A stretch of DNA of 64,000 nucleotides from Prochilodus magdalenae (GCA_024036415.1 JAMWET010003558.1:10001-74000); one strand, 5' to 3'; positions 41,240 to 55,789 are shown, counted from the stretch's first letter. Numbers and translations: made by a program. Notes: a model not told the origin generated them from the sequence alone.

Positions 41240-42010
41240 TAAAGTTGGGACAGAGGCATACTGACCTTCTGTGTTACATCACCTTTTAATGCTTTGATAA
41301 CTGAGGATACTAATTGTCAAGTTTTGAAAGTGGAATTTTCCCATTATTGCTTGTCACAAGATTTCACCTACTCCACACTCCATGGTGGTCACTCTTGGTT
41401 GTGGATTTACACATTCACGGCCACCAATGCAGGGGCACTGATATACCATACCATGACAGATGTTGGCTTTTCCACCCCTCACTGGTAATGGACTGATATA
41501 GGCTAGAGAACATGACATCCATTTTCCCTAAAGACCAAGCTAAAACATGGTTTCATCTGACCACAGCACACATTTTGGACCATCTCAGGTGGGCCCAGAG
41601 AACTCGGCAGAGTTTCTGCCAAGAATTTATGTATGAGTTTCTCTTTGCATAATAGAATTTTAAGTAGCATTTTGTGATGTAATTGGTGGGCTGTGTGAAG
41701 AGGGTTCAGCAGAATACTCCCGAGTCCAGGCATTGTGGCAGCATTTAAAACCATATCCTGATGGTTTTTCATGCAATATTATCTGAGAGCTCAGATCAAG
41801 CACATTCAGCAGATTCAGCGCATTCCTTGCTTTATACAAACTGAGATTTCTCTGGATTCTCTGGAGTCTTTTCACAGCATTATGTACGGTAGATTGTGAA
41901 ATATCTTTGCAAGCTTGTGTTGAGAAATGTACTTTTTAAACTGTCTGAAAAATTTTCTCACAAAGTTTGGCATAAAGTGGTGAGTCACCACCCATCCTTT
42001 TTTGCAAAGA
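41240..42010 (-). mobile_element. Decayed DNA transposon, same family as 1-625
   Basis: Phrases such as 'gttgggacagaggcatactg' (41246-41265), 'gttacatcaccttttaatgc' (41273-41292), 'catctcaggtgggcccagag' (41581-41600) and 'cataaagtggtgagtcacca' (41971-41990) follow, in order, the layout of the family found at the left edge of the window. Many substitutions and indels; no intact frame. The right terminus is not visible. Confidence 0.65.
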
Positions 42011-42181
42011 CTGAGCCTATTCGTCATATGTCAGATATTTGTCACGACAGAGTTTGGAACTTAGGCCCAAGCTATTGTAGGGTTGCAGTCTTACTTTTTA
42101 TGTGGTGGCACTGGAAATTATGATGCATATTTTCTGTCAGTTATCACAATCACACACCGTCATAAACACCGTCTTGTATCT

Positions 42182-42750
42182 ACACTCACTGTCCATTTGT
42201 TCAGCTACAGTTCCAGACTGTAGTCCATCTGTTTCTCTGTATACTTTTTGTTACCTCTTCTTCAGTGGTCAGAACCCCACAGGACCATCACAGAGCAGGT
42301 ATGATGTGGGTGGTGGATCATTCTCGGCACTGCAGTGACGATGATGGGGTGGTGGTGTTAGTCTGTGTTGTGCTGGTGTGACTGGATCTTCCATCAAACA
42401 GCATCCTGTGGGCATCATCCTGTGACCACTGATGAAGGACTGGAGGATGACCAACACTGCACTGTGCAGCAGCAGATGAACTATCGTCTCCGACTGTACA
42501 TATACAAGGTGGACCAGCAAAGTAGGAGTCTAATAGAGTGGACAGTAAGTGGAAATAGTGTTGGACACTCCAGCAGCACTGCTGTGTCTGATCCATTCAC
42601 ACCACCACCACGCCAGGGTCACTGCAGTGCTGAGAATGATACACCACCCACCATCTGCACTGTGGAGGTCTTGACCCTTGGGTGAAAGGGGTGAACAAAG
42701 TATACAGTGAAAGAGCTGGACTGCAGTCTGTAACTCTTGAACTACAAGTG
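42182..42750. mobile_element. Foldback-like element with long inverted arms
   Basis: The left arm (about 42195-42385) and right arm (about 42570-42745) are inverted copies. For instance 'atcattctcggcactgcagt' (42317-42336) faces 'actgcagtgctgagaatgat' (42621-42640), and 'agactgtagtccatctgttt' faces 'agctggactgcagtctgtaa'. The loop is about 185 bp. No transposase. I associate this repeat with otophysan fish genomes; a fragment of its centre recurs at 58885-59030. Confidence 0.75.
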
Positions 42751-43502
42751 TTCCTGGAGATGATGAGGAGCTCCTCTTCAGCCCTTTAAAATCAGGTGCT
42801 TTTATGTGTAAGGCATGCAGTGTTTGACCTTATCCAAAAACTTACCATATCTCACGCTAGGGAAACTGAACCAGCAGTACATCGTATGTAGTCACCTAGT
42901 CCTAATCTGCACCATATACACAGTCAAGTGTTTGGCTCCTTGAGGAACATTGTTGTTGCTGTGGCTGTTGTCATCCCTTGATAGGCCGTGGTGAGTTTAA
43001 GCGCACTATGCAGCAGATCCAGTGAAAGCAGGGAGATCACTCCTAAATCGCTGTTTCATTTCAAACCGCGTGTGTAGACATAGCGATAGCAGAAGGACGT
43101 ATTACTTCAACATGATTTGATTTAAATGGATGGGGTAGCTCTTTCTGTGCTTTATAGTGAGAAAGAAGCTGGAAGCAGATAGAAATGTGAAGAGTGTGAT
43201 GTGTCTGTAAAGCTGGATAACAATACGTTAACATCCGCGCTGTACTCAGCAGTATGCATCGCTGCCCAGGTAATGAAAGCATTCTATTACATATCTGTAG
43301 GAATAAGCTTATCAGGTGTCTCATTCTGCTGAAAGAATCATTCTTTACATGCATCACTTGAGCAGACAAAGCATTTCTTAAACAGGCAACCTATATTGTG
43401 ACGGCCTCCATTATTCACGAGTTCCTCTCCCGGAGTATAATTAGGTATGATTTATTTCTATTTTTGAAGAGCAGTGTTTTTCAAATCAACCCCCTCAACC
43501 CA

Positions 43503-43504
<2 letters not shown>

Positions 43505-43572
<68 letters not shown>
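43505..43572. repeat. (CA)n microsatellite
   Basis: CA run interrupted by a single 'ctct' in the middle. Confidence 0.95.
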
Positions 43573-43573
<1 letters not shown>

Positions 43574-46500
43574 ACACAAATGCTCTATCCCTCACTTTAC
43601 TTTGTACGTCCTGCCTAGCTGCTCTCAGTGCCTGCTGATCAAACGTTTCTGGTCTGTCAGCATCTCATGTAAGTGTGACGAATGCCGTTAAGTACTGTAT
43701 TAAGGCTAATTTGCTGGGCTGATATTTCAGCTTGTCCTGTTTTCTCTGCCCCCCCCTCTTTAATTTATGCCTGGATTATTGCCCTGCCTGTCGTCACGGT
43801 TTCGGAATTCATTTGCATTCATTATAAGTTCCCTTTTGCTTGCTCTTTTGTAAGAACAGCAGTCGCGTCTGAACGTTGCATTTAAAGCTTGATGTCTTTA
43901 TTAGTAAAAGGGAGGGGAATGAACACTGCTGTTCGGGAGTGAGCTCCTCAGAACTCGTGTCCTGGAGCAAAATCAGTTATTTGGGTTTGGAGCTCTTGAC
44001 TTGCTGCCAAAAACTTTTCCCCGCAGAGTTTAGTATTGAGTGTCCTAACAAGGGTTCCTTAACCTTGAGCGAGCATATCCATTTCCTCGGACTGACATGT
44101 GCACACCTGATCTCAGTGACACAGTGATGAATGGTTGGTGGTTCCATCTTGATGTTAAGACGCTTTAATCGTGTTATTGAAACCTTGGAGCCTTGCATAG
44201 CCAAGGTGGAGCTTGATGTGTGTACTGTTCAGTTTTCCGCCCTGGGAAGCTTAACTGTTGTCTCAGCACTTTTGGCAACCAATTAAGAACAGTTTAACAC
44301 CCACATGCTTAGCCAGAGACAGTTTCTCCACCGAGCCATTTTTATTGTCCTTCAGCTTGGTCAGGTGAAGTGGCAAGGTTGAGCCTTTCTTAGAGATGAG
44401 ATATCCTTCAGTTTGTACACGGTAATTGTGTATATGTAGTTATTGCATGAGCTATGTACATAATGCATACTTTACAGACTTGTGGTCTCATTAAGAGGCA
44501 AGCAGCTTCTGTGCTGAGGTGCACACACTACTTTTTTTTTTTCTTTTCTTTAGTCCTCTCAGTTCTATGAACGGCTTTACTGTCTCTGCCTTTCCGTAAC
44601 CACTTTATATTTGAATGCATGAGCTATACAGTGCTTCCTGGTTTATCTTCTTTATGGGGTAGCAGACGTCCAAGAATAACCTGAGTGATGGTCCATAACG
44701 AGGGGTCAGAATCGTAATTCATCAAGGAATTTTTTTTCTTCTTTTTTTCCCCTCTTCCCCCCACCCCACCTTCTCTTTCGAAGATGTACACTTTTCAGAG
44801 CCAGTGATGGGGCTATAAATGTTGTACAGCTGAACTAGCACTTTTGCAGTAACCACCAGGGAGCACTTTCACAGCTCAGCCGTTTAACTCTGTAAATACC
44901 TTTTCTTTTCTTTCCTTTGCTGTTTAATCAGTGGGGGTGGTGGGGGTGGTGGGGTAGTAAAAATGTGTCCCGTCTGATGAAACGTGTCTAATTAACATGT
45001 CCCTGTAGGTGAGATTAAGACCTATTCCTCTCTTGTATGGGTGGCCATGTGTGACAGTGTGAAACGTTATTGGCATGGCTAATAGGGTTGTAGATGCTGT
45101 AGTTAGTCACTATTTGCATTGATGGTTTGAGAGCAGTTGAACCAGTGTTGTCCGTCCTACCAGTTTTATTTGATAAACATAAACGGATGATTCATCTAAA
45201 ATACCATATGCCCTTGATTTGTATTATTTTGATTATTTCTGATGTCATTGAATAGATTATTGTTCTTAATGAGTCAGGAAATAATGGATCGTTTACAGCT
45301 CCTACACTTGTCTGGAGCTTATTACTCACCCATAGTCATTTAATTTGTCACACGGTTCCCATATGGAATCTAATAGCTATTTCCCTGGGAAGTTTAAATA
45401 AAGCAGGATTTATTGTGATGGTTATATACACTTATTACAGGCTTTTTAAAGTTTACCATTCGTCTTTTTAACCACGTTGCAGAATAATACGAATTTTGCT
45501 AATTGTTTGTTGGTTTCAGTGAGTGTTGAATGAGCCTAGTTCTCTTTTCCACAGTTTAATTTCTTCCTCTCATGAGAGAGGTTCTTGGTGATGGAGTGGG
45601 TGACATTCCCATCAAAATCCCCTTCTGCTGTGCCAGACCTGCTTTGATTTTGGTTCCCTGTCCATAATGACTCACTGGCTGTTCTGGCTTGCTTTCTATA
45701 ACCAGTGACGTTATATATACTGGTATCTTTCCCAGATGCCATCATCAAGAGATCCAGATATTGGCTGTGACCACCTGGATGGTGTTTGCTTCCTCCATCC
45801 TAGAGTTCTATGCTGTCAGCACTTTCCCATCTCTCTTTGGACCAACAGGGCGTGAACACTCACCTCGAGGGTGTGGCGTCACAGCAGCTAGCTAATGTCA
45901 GCGTTTTATTTTCTGATGACTGCTGGGTCCCCAGCCGCCCTTTAGTTGAGAGATTTCATTTTTCCTTCCACACCAGGAGAAACGGAGATGGTGTTGTCCA
46001 TGTAATGCAATGCCTTGTGTTTTTTTCCCTTTTGGTTGTGTTGAGATGTTTCCTTGCTGTGATCCTCTTGACACAAGTACTTGCGTTGATGTCACTGATG
46101 ATTGCTGGCCAAAAGCTTTGGACAGCTAATGGTTTTTGTATGCCTAATACCAAATACAAAAGCTCTGAATATGAAACAGCTGGTTGTAGAAATACAGTAC
46201 ATTGCAACATGCTCGGTTTTCACTCTGACCCGAGGTCATTGCCTATGTCACTCATAAATCTGTAGTTTGTATTGATGGGTGGAATAAATGGGTGGCTTCA
46301 TTTCTGCACGTCTTGAACTTTCTCCATGATTTCATTTGTGCAGATTTGGGTTAGAATGAAATCTGTCATCACACACTTCAGCTAACTCGGATGTCATCCC
46401 ATCTCCAACCATGTTCGGTGACATTTCATAGCTGGGTTATCGGATAGTTTTTCCAGTTGTGTTTACAATTAAAGGTGCCTCAGCAATGCAAAGAAGTGCA

Positions 46501-49140
46501 GTTGATCCTGAGTGTGTGGTCATCATGAGCTTTGTAGTCAAGGTCCTTTTTAAGTCCCTAGAAAAGAACTGCAGAAAGACCCTGTTGAAGTCCAGTGCCT
46601 TTTAATAACGCTTTAGCTTCCTAGCATTCTGATTAGTGTTTAAAAGGGCAGGGAGATTAAATAGATGGGAATTTTCAAGATAATGTCAAGGAAAATTAAA
46701 TTTGAAATATGCATTAAGGTAAGCTTTGATTTATACTGTTCTTCTTTTCATTCCATACTTGAGAGGGAATTTATTTTACTCCTTATGGACAGCCGTCTAT
46801 TTGAGAGAGTTCTGATATGTAGTTGGGTCCTGGCTCCATTGCATAGCCTTGGTGTCTCTGACATAAGGAGGATCACATCCTCTCCAGGGCTTTGGTGTAG
46901 TGACCCTTCTCAACTGAATAGTAACTAATGGCAGTTCAGTGTGCTTTGTTTCCCCACTCAGAGGAAATCACCTTTTCTACAGGAAGCAGTTCTGTGGTTA
47001 TGCTGTTAAATCAGTGACAGTTTTTTCCTTTCTTCTTTTTTTTTTTTTTCTTCACTCCATGATCACATTCAGTTGTCATCCAACCGTGTGTTTTTTTAAA
47101 TCTTTTATATATATATATATATTTTTTATAATTAAGTCAACGTAAGATTTGGGCGCCTGTGAGAGTGTGTGTGTGTGTGTGTTCCGGACAGCGTCAGGGG
47201 AGCAGTCATAATGGAAAGCACAGACTCGAACAACCCCTTTTCCTTCCACTTTAGAGATTTTCTTGTGGCTCTTGAGTGATTGATGGTACCTCTGCTCAGT
47301 TTGATTCAACACCTGCACTTTTGTAGGCTCTGTTTAATACACCGGATGATGAACTGAAGGATACTGCTGTTAGTTGCACCACCCTTTTCTACTGTAACGC
47401 TGGTCCTGTGAGCAGGCATCTTCCCAGCCTACATGTGGATCCAAGAATCTGCAGGCTGGTTAGATGGTTGTCACAAGTGCAGCAAACACCAGCATGTGCC
47501 TTTTCTCCATTCTTTCAGAAGTAAGAGAATGGTATATAAAATACTAAAATGTAGTATCTAAAGGTACCTAAAATACTGAGTACAGCAAAGTGATCTGTTT
47601 GACCTCTCCTTGGCTTACATAAAAGAGCATGGAATGGTTTGTTCATGAAGTTCATGCTGGCATATTATTTTCTAATAGTACTTTACCAGAATGTAATAAA
47701 TTACTTCTGACTGGTTTCTAGATTAAATGGTTTTATAAAGAATTTAAGCTATCATGCATTACGGCCACGTGTTACCTATTATTATGATCATTCTTGTAAA
47801 GTTTGATTTGATTGAGTTAATTAGCTAGCCTGTAGTAAACCATGGATACCAGCACTGTCGAATTAGCATATGAATTCTGATGCTGTCGAATTTTAACCTG
47901 GGCATCAAAAACCCATCTTTATTTATTAATTTTCAGCATTCTATTTTACAGTCAACTTGCATTTTATTTGTAGTTATCATTTTGAGCCAGTGAAGTGTAT
48001 TGGTATATAGCTTTAGACCTTTCATGGCATCAGAGGCTTGTTATTTACGAATCGAGACTTTGATTTACATTCAGGCCCTTATTCTAAACGGCCCGTGCGT
48101 GTGCTGGCTGCTGTACGTTCAGAAACCTATTCTAAGCAACCTGGGCGTGTGCTCGCCGGCACTAGTGGACAGAGTCCATGATGACTTCCAGAGCAAGTGG
48201 CCAGTACCGTCTCCGCTTCAAGTCTAAAATCTATTTGGAAAGCGGAGCCGGTCAGAGCGAAAGCAGGTCAGCCACTAAGGTTAATTTATAGCCCCAGCGT
48301 TTATGTGGCCGTCTCACCATAAATCTCCCGAGTACGCCAAGCGCCAAGCCCTGATGGGTTTACCAGACATTTTGCTTTTCATCTGTATATCTAAATGAAT
48401 GCATACATATATACGTATCTATCTATATCTAAATATTTATGTAAGATTCTCTCTGCTGCTGGCGGCTTTATTAGCAGATTGAGTCATGCTTTCTGAGGAA
48501 AAAGTATATGTGCATAATTCATTTCATTCCCTTTTCCAGCTGAATTTCTCATTAAGGCGTTCGCTGAAAGTCATCCTGCAAGATAGCAAAACCAAAAACT
48601 ACTGCATATGGACAAGCCGAGGGGAAAAAGGATAAGCATTTAATCACTTTCGTATGAAACAAAAGCAGAGAGAGACAATGTAATATGTGTCTCGCGAGTG
48701 ATGGTGTCTTTCCTGTGCACCTGCGCATCTTCATCACTTTGTGAAGGCGTTTACATGGTTCAGTGCTCACCGGACAGCCAATCCAACAAGGTTAAGTTTC
48801 CTTTTCCTCTTGCTTGTCAACTTGAGTCTGATCACCAGCCCCTGCCCCTCAAAACAAATTATTGTCCTCTCTTTGTCTCTCTCTCTCTCGCGCGCTTTTT
48901 CACGTGCGTACACACACACACACACAAAGCTGAAGGGAAAGATCTCCAACCAAATGAAACGTGTCGTACAGCTCCCACCCTCAGCACAGGAAAGCACAGA
49001 AGGTGAGAGGTTACATGCAGGGGAGAGGTTTTCTGTCCGGCTTGGTCTGTCTCCGAATCAGAACTGAAGTCTCTGGTCATGGGCTGTAGTCATATCCAAC
49101 ACCTCAGGTTCTAACCAGCCCAGCCCAGTCTAAGCGAAAG

Positions 49141-49142
<2 letters not shown>

Positions 49143-49172
<30 letters not shown>
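49143..49172. repeat. (GA)n microsatellite
   Basis: Pure GA run of about 14 units. Confidence 0.95.
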
Positions 49173-49176
<4 letters not shown>

Positions 49177-51864
49177 CGCGCCTTCTGAATGGAATTTTCA
49201 GATGGTCTCAAAAAGCTGTCTCGGTGATAACCTCAGGCAAGCAGGCCCATCGTGCTTCTAGATAGAATCAGTGCATGTGAGGCTTCCGACTTTGTACAGT
49301 GTGATGTGTGGAATAACATTTAAATGTTAATGTAAATATAATCGTTTAGTATGCAGCGTTCTAAAACTTTAAGGCAGAAGGGGGAAGTGCATCCATCGAT
49401 CCTGAGGAAGAGCAGGGATGTAACAGAATTTAAAATATAGCCTGGCATATTCCTGAACTCAGTCATACAGTCTGGGGGTGTTGTATATTCATGTTACATG
49501 CCATTTCTAGCTTGAATGCTGGCATGTAATACTTGTAACAAGCAAATACATGACAACATGTTCTTTACTCTGCGTTCAGGCATACTGAGACCTCTACTGC
49601 AATGTTCTGAAGTCTGTATCTGAGGGATTGAAGTAGCCTCTTGATGTATTGCTAGAAAATTTAATCGAGTTACAGCGAATATAAAGTATAAAGTGCAAAA
49701 TGGCTAAAAGAGCCTGTCAACAGCAACCGGTATTGTTCAGCCGCTAATTCTTCATTTGGTTACATTTTAATGACACAGATTTTAGCCGTTACAGGAACCT
49801 GTCATGCAGTGAAACGGTCTGGAACTGAGCACTAAACGTTTGCACAGAACAAGGACTCGAGCTTGACATAAGCTCAAGAGGACAAGGCTTCACAGTAGAA
49901 TGGTTCAAATGCACTCTTTGCAATCAAATCCAATAACTGACCTTTTGTATTTAGTGTCTTTCATGTAATCAATTACGTTTGAGTGCATTCGTCATAACCA
50001 GCTGTTTCTCTGAGGGTGTGTTCTGCTTTTCTGTCATATAATTGCGTCTAAAAAAAAAAAAAAAACACACAGAATTGCGTTTCATGGACGGTTTCAGTTT
50101 CAAATGGGAATTTTAATCTAACATGACTAGAATATTTTAGGTACATCGTATTCATGCCGTGTGTTCCTCAGCCTGAGAGAAAAGAAAGTAGAATCTGAAA
50201 CGTTTGACAGCTGATTTAAGGGACCACTTTTGCGGATGCAACGGTTCGTTACTGTACATTTAAAATACATGCTTGATTGGACCAGTTTCGACAAATTGGG
50301 TTAACCGATCTCACTCAACATCTGTCTTAGTATTTAGTGAGCTCTGCTGGGCATAATAGATGTTGGGAGCTGACAAGATCTCAAGGTGGAAGTTCCTAAC
50401 AGCGTTAGACTGGCAGGGCTCTTTATGTATGTTTAGAATAACTTGATTTAGGTCAGGGCTAAGGACTGCAGGCTGGCAGAAGGATCCAAGCGACTGAATG
50501 ATTTCTGTTGTATAGGGTCTGCCTTTTCTTGTACAGCTAGTGATTTTATTTTGTCATGCCATGCAGAGTTGTAGGCTGTAATCAGTGGGTTTAATAAACA
50601 GGGTTTGTTAATACTCGGTTGTCTCGGTTCATCTACATTCTCCGCAGTATATAGTGAGCCAAGAACCTTCGCCTGTCTGAAATCAACCGCGTTTAAAACC
50701 TATTGCATCAGAGCGCGTTTTGGGTTGCCTAATACAAAAAGCCTGACCTCTCCCACATTTTAAAGATATCTAAAACGCTAGCATAACCCGAAGGCCTAGT
50801 TTCTTATGAAGTCATCAATGACGCATCGTCACTGCGTTTCATTTGGCACTAATAGAAAGGGTTTTTTTTTTTTTTTTTTTTTTTTTTGACGTAACGCAGA
50901 AAATGAATGCCTTGACATACGAATGCCTGTGCTTTGTATCATGCATGGTCTCACTATCTGGCTGAAAAAGTTTTGAACTGCTATGAGCTCATGTCTGATG
51001 TTCGCTAGTTCAAGAGAGTCTTGACACTCAGAAGCTTTCATGTATGCTGCTCAGTTTGCAGTTAGCCCTCTGAAGAGTGTTCGCTTTCGAAGACCACACA
51101 GGCTGGAACTGATACAAACACTTGGAGTGCTTCGTCTTTTGCCTAGCAGACCAAATTATTAGCAAATGGTCTAGCAGTGGCACCTCATCAACCAGCTCTT
51201 TATTTAATGTACCTCGTGCACAGAATGAATGTTGTGCAGAAGTGTCTTGAGTGAAGGACAGCTATGGTTACACGGACTGTCAGACTGGATCTCTCAGTGG
51301 GGAGAGCTGAACTTGGTGTCCAAGCCAGAATGAAAGCGCAGAATACACTTTTCTACACATGGCTTTCACTAGCCTTGAAACCAGATGCCTGTTTGTGTCG
51401 TTATCTTTGATAAGCTACAGTTAGTGACGGTGGTGCTAAGGTGAGACTCGAGCCAGAGGTATTGGGTGCAGGCTGTGTCCTATTCTCACAAATCTGTAGA
51501 TCTGACATTTAAGCATACTGGTGCAGTTCCGGACCCTGTTCCAGTTACTGTGGTTTTTCTCAGCATGTCTTTTACATGCCTGGCTGTACGTTTCTCTAAT
51601 CAACATCATTTTCTCATGTTTCATATAAAAAACAAAACAAACATCAAAGTGGGCAGAACTACGCAATACTGTCCTCCTTCCTGCTTTTTTGTCCAGTGTA
51701 GACACTGTGCTGTCTGGTTAATTAAAGTAATAAAGGTTAGGGCATGGACCACTGAACACGGCCACCTCATTTGGAATGCTTGCTCTTAAATCTCTCTCCC
51801 TCCGTCTCCCTCTCTCTCCCTCCTTTTGCCCTTCCCTCCCGCAGAGACTAGATTGTGAAGTTCT

Positions 51865-51869
<5 letters not shown>

Positions 51870-51907
<38 letters not shown>

Positions 51908-52056
51908 CTCTCTCTCTCTGCCTCTCTCTCTCTCTGCCTCTCTCTCTCTCTGCCTCTCTCTCTCTCTCTTTGTCTCTCTCTCTCTGTCTCTCTCTCTCTG
52001 TCTCTCTCTCTCTGCCTCTCTCTCTCTGTCTCTCTCTCTCTGCCTCTCTCTCTCTC
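51870..52056. repeat. (CT)n-rich microsatellite with periodic G
   Basis: About 185 bp of CT dinucleotides broken at regular 8-18 nt steps by 'tgc' or 'tgt', giving a higher-order CTCTCTCTCTGCCT pattern. Open frames across it on both strands are products of the repeat. Confidence 0.95.
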
Positions 52057-53934
52057 ATGAATTCCACTGTTTTCATTTCTACATTTTGACAGGTGTCTCA
52101 GCAGGAAATGCTGCTTTGCCCGTTTGCTCTGAATAGCACCGAGAAATTACTGCCATGTGTGCATGGATAGGTGCAATCAGTGTTTACTAACAACATTAAT
52201 CATCCTGAAACTTCCTTCACAGCTTGATCAAATAATAGGACGTGCCAGACTTTTGTTTATTACAGAAGTTCTTAAGCTAGTATTTTAACACGCATATGTT
52301 TTAGATATGCCTGTGAAGTCTATGATATACACAAAGGTCTCTACATAACAAGCACAATGACTATATAATACACACACACACATATACACACACACACCAT
52401 TTTATACTGTTTTAGATGATGGTATAGGGTCAACTGTATGATACAGGGCAGTCCTCAAACAAGATGCAGATGTCTACCATTATCATAGTACCGTATATCC
52501 ATATGTAATTCTATTGTAAAGCACATCTATAATTTGATAATCCTATTTTAAGGCAGCAGAGTAAGACTGTTGCCTTGTATCCAATTTAGTTTATGTCCCC
52601 AGGATACTACTGTGATACCTGCTGTGTTTTAGAAGTCATCCAGGATCATCTTTTCTTTGATGTTTGGGTCAGGGACACAGCGACACAACCAAAGCCCTTT
52701 AATTATAACCCTTTTAATCTGCCCCCTGGTTTTTACAGATGTCATGTTGGACTCCTAGGAATTATGGACTCTGGATGCATTTACAATGATGTAGTACTCT
52801 TAGCTTGGTCTCCCAAGGATACACACACGTCAGCTCACTCTCCTTTCCCTCCTCTTTTTTCCTCCCTTCTTTTTTCCCTCTTTCGGATCCCTGTCTTTGG
52901 CTATCTGACTGTATAGGTCTGTTTATCTTTCTCTGTCTCTATCCTTGTGCGTCTCTCTATCTCTCAAATATTTCTTTTAATCTCGACAAACTGGCAGAAA
53001 TAGCATTTTCCTGAGGTACAGCATGCAACCTGACAACACCACTTGCATCATCCAACCCACAGTGGTCTGAAAACTGAGCAGCACACAGCTGCAATCATGT
53101 TCTGCTCACGACCCAAAGTGCTGCTTTAAAGGGGGGATTTGAACTGTCCTCTAGCCTTTTCTTTAATATACAGCAATCCTACTGACTAAGGCCATTTATC
53201 TGGGCTATTTCTTTCTGTGACAAAGGTAGCAGTTAAAGGAGAGATTTAGTTTTGACCTGAGGCAACAGTGTTCCCTGTTTTTAAAACAATTAATCATTTG
53301 CAATATTACTGAGCGTGCATATAAAACAGAAACTGCAGTAGTGTGGTTGTTGCTAATGCCAACAAGGTTTGCAGTTGTGTGTGTGTTTTGTTTTTTTTTT
53401 GTTGTTGTTGTTTTGTTTTGTTTTTTTTAAACACATTTTTTCATACAGTTAGTACAACAACATGATGATCTAATGTGTTAACAGCTTGTTCAAAATATAG
53501 AATGCAGAGACTGAAGATGATGCATAATAATGCTATAAAGTGAGCTGAGACTCTAAACACAACACAACATTTTAGTTTACTGCAGATGAACACGGATGAA
53601 AGTACTTTACATCGGTTTAAGTTGGATTTCAGACCAACTTCTGACCTGTTTCACGTTTCACTGCATTGGTTATGTGATCATCATCAAAAAAGAAGAATAG
53701 AGTAAATAGACTACAGAACAAATATACTGAAAAACCTTTTACTACTTCGTAGGTGTATATAAAATAGGCAATCTGGCTTAATGGCAGCAGTTGCTAGTGT
53801 TTCTGAGTTGATTATGTCATGGTCGATAAAGTTTTCCCATCGTAAGAACCTCGTAAGAGAGGGTAGATGTTTTGATGGAACTTGCTTTTGGATATTTCTG
53901 TTCTTTTCATACGTTAATCCTCTTTTTTTTTTGT

Positions 53935-54310
53935 GCCAAGATTATGATTGAGTTGTGCAGCATGTTTCTGGTGAAGTGACACCAGGCCTTCTGGATGTGT
54001 GATGTGTGACAGCTGACCGTTGATCTTGGCGCTGAGCACGGTTCCACCACACACTAGTTTGTTGACCATCTCCACCAAGACAAAAGTGGGACTCGTCACT
54101 GAAGATGACCCACTGCCATTCTGAGTCACTTGATGACAGACTGGCACGACACCATTGCAGTCTTTGGTGACGTTGACATGGTGTTAAGGGCAGTCGTCTT
54201 AACGGACTGCGTGCATGTAGTCCTGTGTCGTGCAGCCGTCTGCCTATGGTGGAGGGCATCACTGCCCAATTCCTTCTGGGTGCAATTACTTCACAGTTCG
54301 CAGTGTTCAC
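53935..54310 (-). mobile_element. Tc1-like transposase fragment
   Basis: The minus-strand frame (54322 down to 53942) reads STIGRRLHDTGLHARSPLRR, LPLTPCQRHQRLQWCRASLS and VIFSDESHFCLGGDGQQTSV. The first catalytic Asp (in SDES) is kept here, unlike in the other two copies that cover it. The part C-terminal to 'THHTSRRPGVTSPETCC' is missing, so it is truncated at its 3' end. Confidence 0.8.
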
Positions 54311-55789
54311 AGTGATGCACATTTTTTTACACCATGTACTGATATCAAGGAGCAGAGCTGATGACTCCTGTAGTTGACTACAGTTTGTGAGTACAGATAT
54401 TATGAGTTCATTTAATGTTTAGCTTCTCCATCTGAAATCATAGTTTCATAGTTACTCCTGATGGGCATTTCTGAATGTGAGTAGTTAATGGCTGTTCAGT
54501 ATTCCGTATCTGCGTGCGTGAGTCATGTTGCTGTGAAGGATGCGATGCAACCGAGACGTTTCCCCTCTCACCACTCAGCCCTGATACTGTTACTACGGCA
54601 ACCACGGTTTTGGGGAAGAAGGGTTGCTGGGGTGGGAGTCCGTCACCGTCTTGAAAAGTTATTTTTTCTGTTTTTCCACAGTGTCCCCCATGGGAGGAAG
54701 CAGCTTTGTGATAATCATCTTTTCAACTTGACATGGAAGTGAGGGATGAGGAAAGAGATGACCTCAAGGGGAATTTGCTTTCCCCCCCTCTCTCTCCCAC
54801 AATCCTTTTCTCACTCCCACCTCCTGCCATGTTCCTACCATATCTTTTTATCTTCATGCCGACTCAAGACTATGTGTGTGTATTTATGTGCGCCCCCCCG
54901 AGACTATCTGTCATCCGCTCTGCAGTGAAGCCCCATGGGCTGATAGCAGCAGCCTGAGCTCTGTGTGTATGTTGGAGCGCTGTGGGTTGGGAATCGCTGA
55001 CAAAACACTCTCCCCAGCCTCACACCCGGAGCAACGTCTGGGTGTTTGATACCCACCTGCAGAATAACCTCACATTCTCCCTTCTTCTCAGAATCCACCA
55101 CGGTCTCGGCAGGATGGTGGTTGTTTCTACTTTCTCCAACACTGCTCACCTCTAGCAGCTTTGCCGCTGCTAAGCCTCCAGGGTTTTGGCTGAGGTTGTT
55201 GATATAAAGTCCATAAAGACTTTCAATAATTCATAGTATTTCTTTTCTTTTTCTTTTTCTTTTTTTCCCCAGCCCTGCACTTGTTCCGCTGTGGTATCTG
55301 TGAAATATAGTAAGAACCTTGAAACTTGATCTATCCTTTATCCTTATCAGCCATATCCCCTGGGTCATCCTGTGCTGCGCGAGAACCCACACTGAGACTG
55401 AACTCCGGAAGTTTTGGTTATGAAAAAGACAAAATATTCCCTGCTTGTTTGGTTTAGGTCTCCAAGAATGATTTCAGCCTAGGAGCTTGTCATGTTCGGT
55501 TTCTTCACACACCTGAGGCTAGGATATTTTTCAGCTAGCATCCAGTGCGGATGGGAACTTCGGGGATTCTGTTTTTGATTATGTGGAGTTGAGAGATATT
55601 CTCTGAACTGGTCAGCAGCGCAGGATGAAGTAAGGAGGATACAATTGTTTATAAATGTCTGTACTTGTGCACACAGTTCTGTTTCATCATTCATTCAGCA
55701 TCTCGCTATGAGAGAGGCCCCTGTGTGACTGACTGTGCAGTCGTAGCTACGCATGACGAGCAAAGTAAGGGTCGGATAGAAAAGGTTTT

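Noticed and set aside
45810..46265. 151-residue plus-strand frame
   Set aside because: No family resemblance, no splice context and hydrophobic stretches typical of T-rich intron DNA; not supported as a gene.
51776..52136. Overlapping ~95-residue frames on both strands rich in Ser/Leu or Arg/Glu
   Set aside because: They are translations of the (CT)n repeat and carry no protein signal.
52593..52916. 107-residue plus-strand frame in intron 9
   Set aside because: No recognisable motif; ends in pyrimidine-rich sequence that gives a Ser/Phe/Leu-rich tail by composition.
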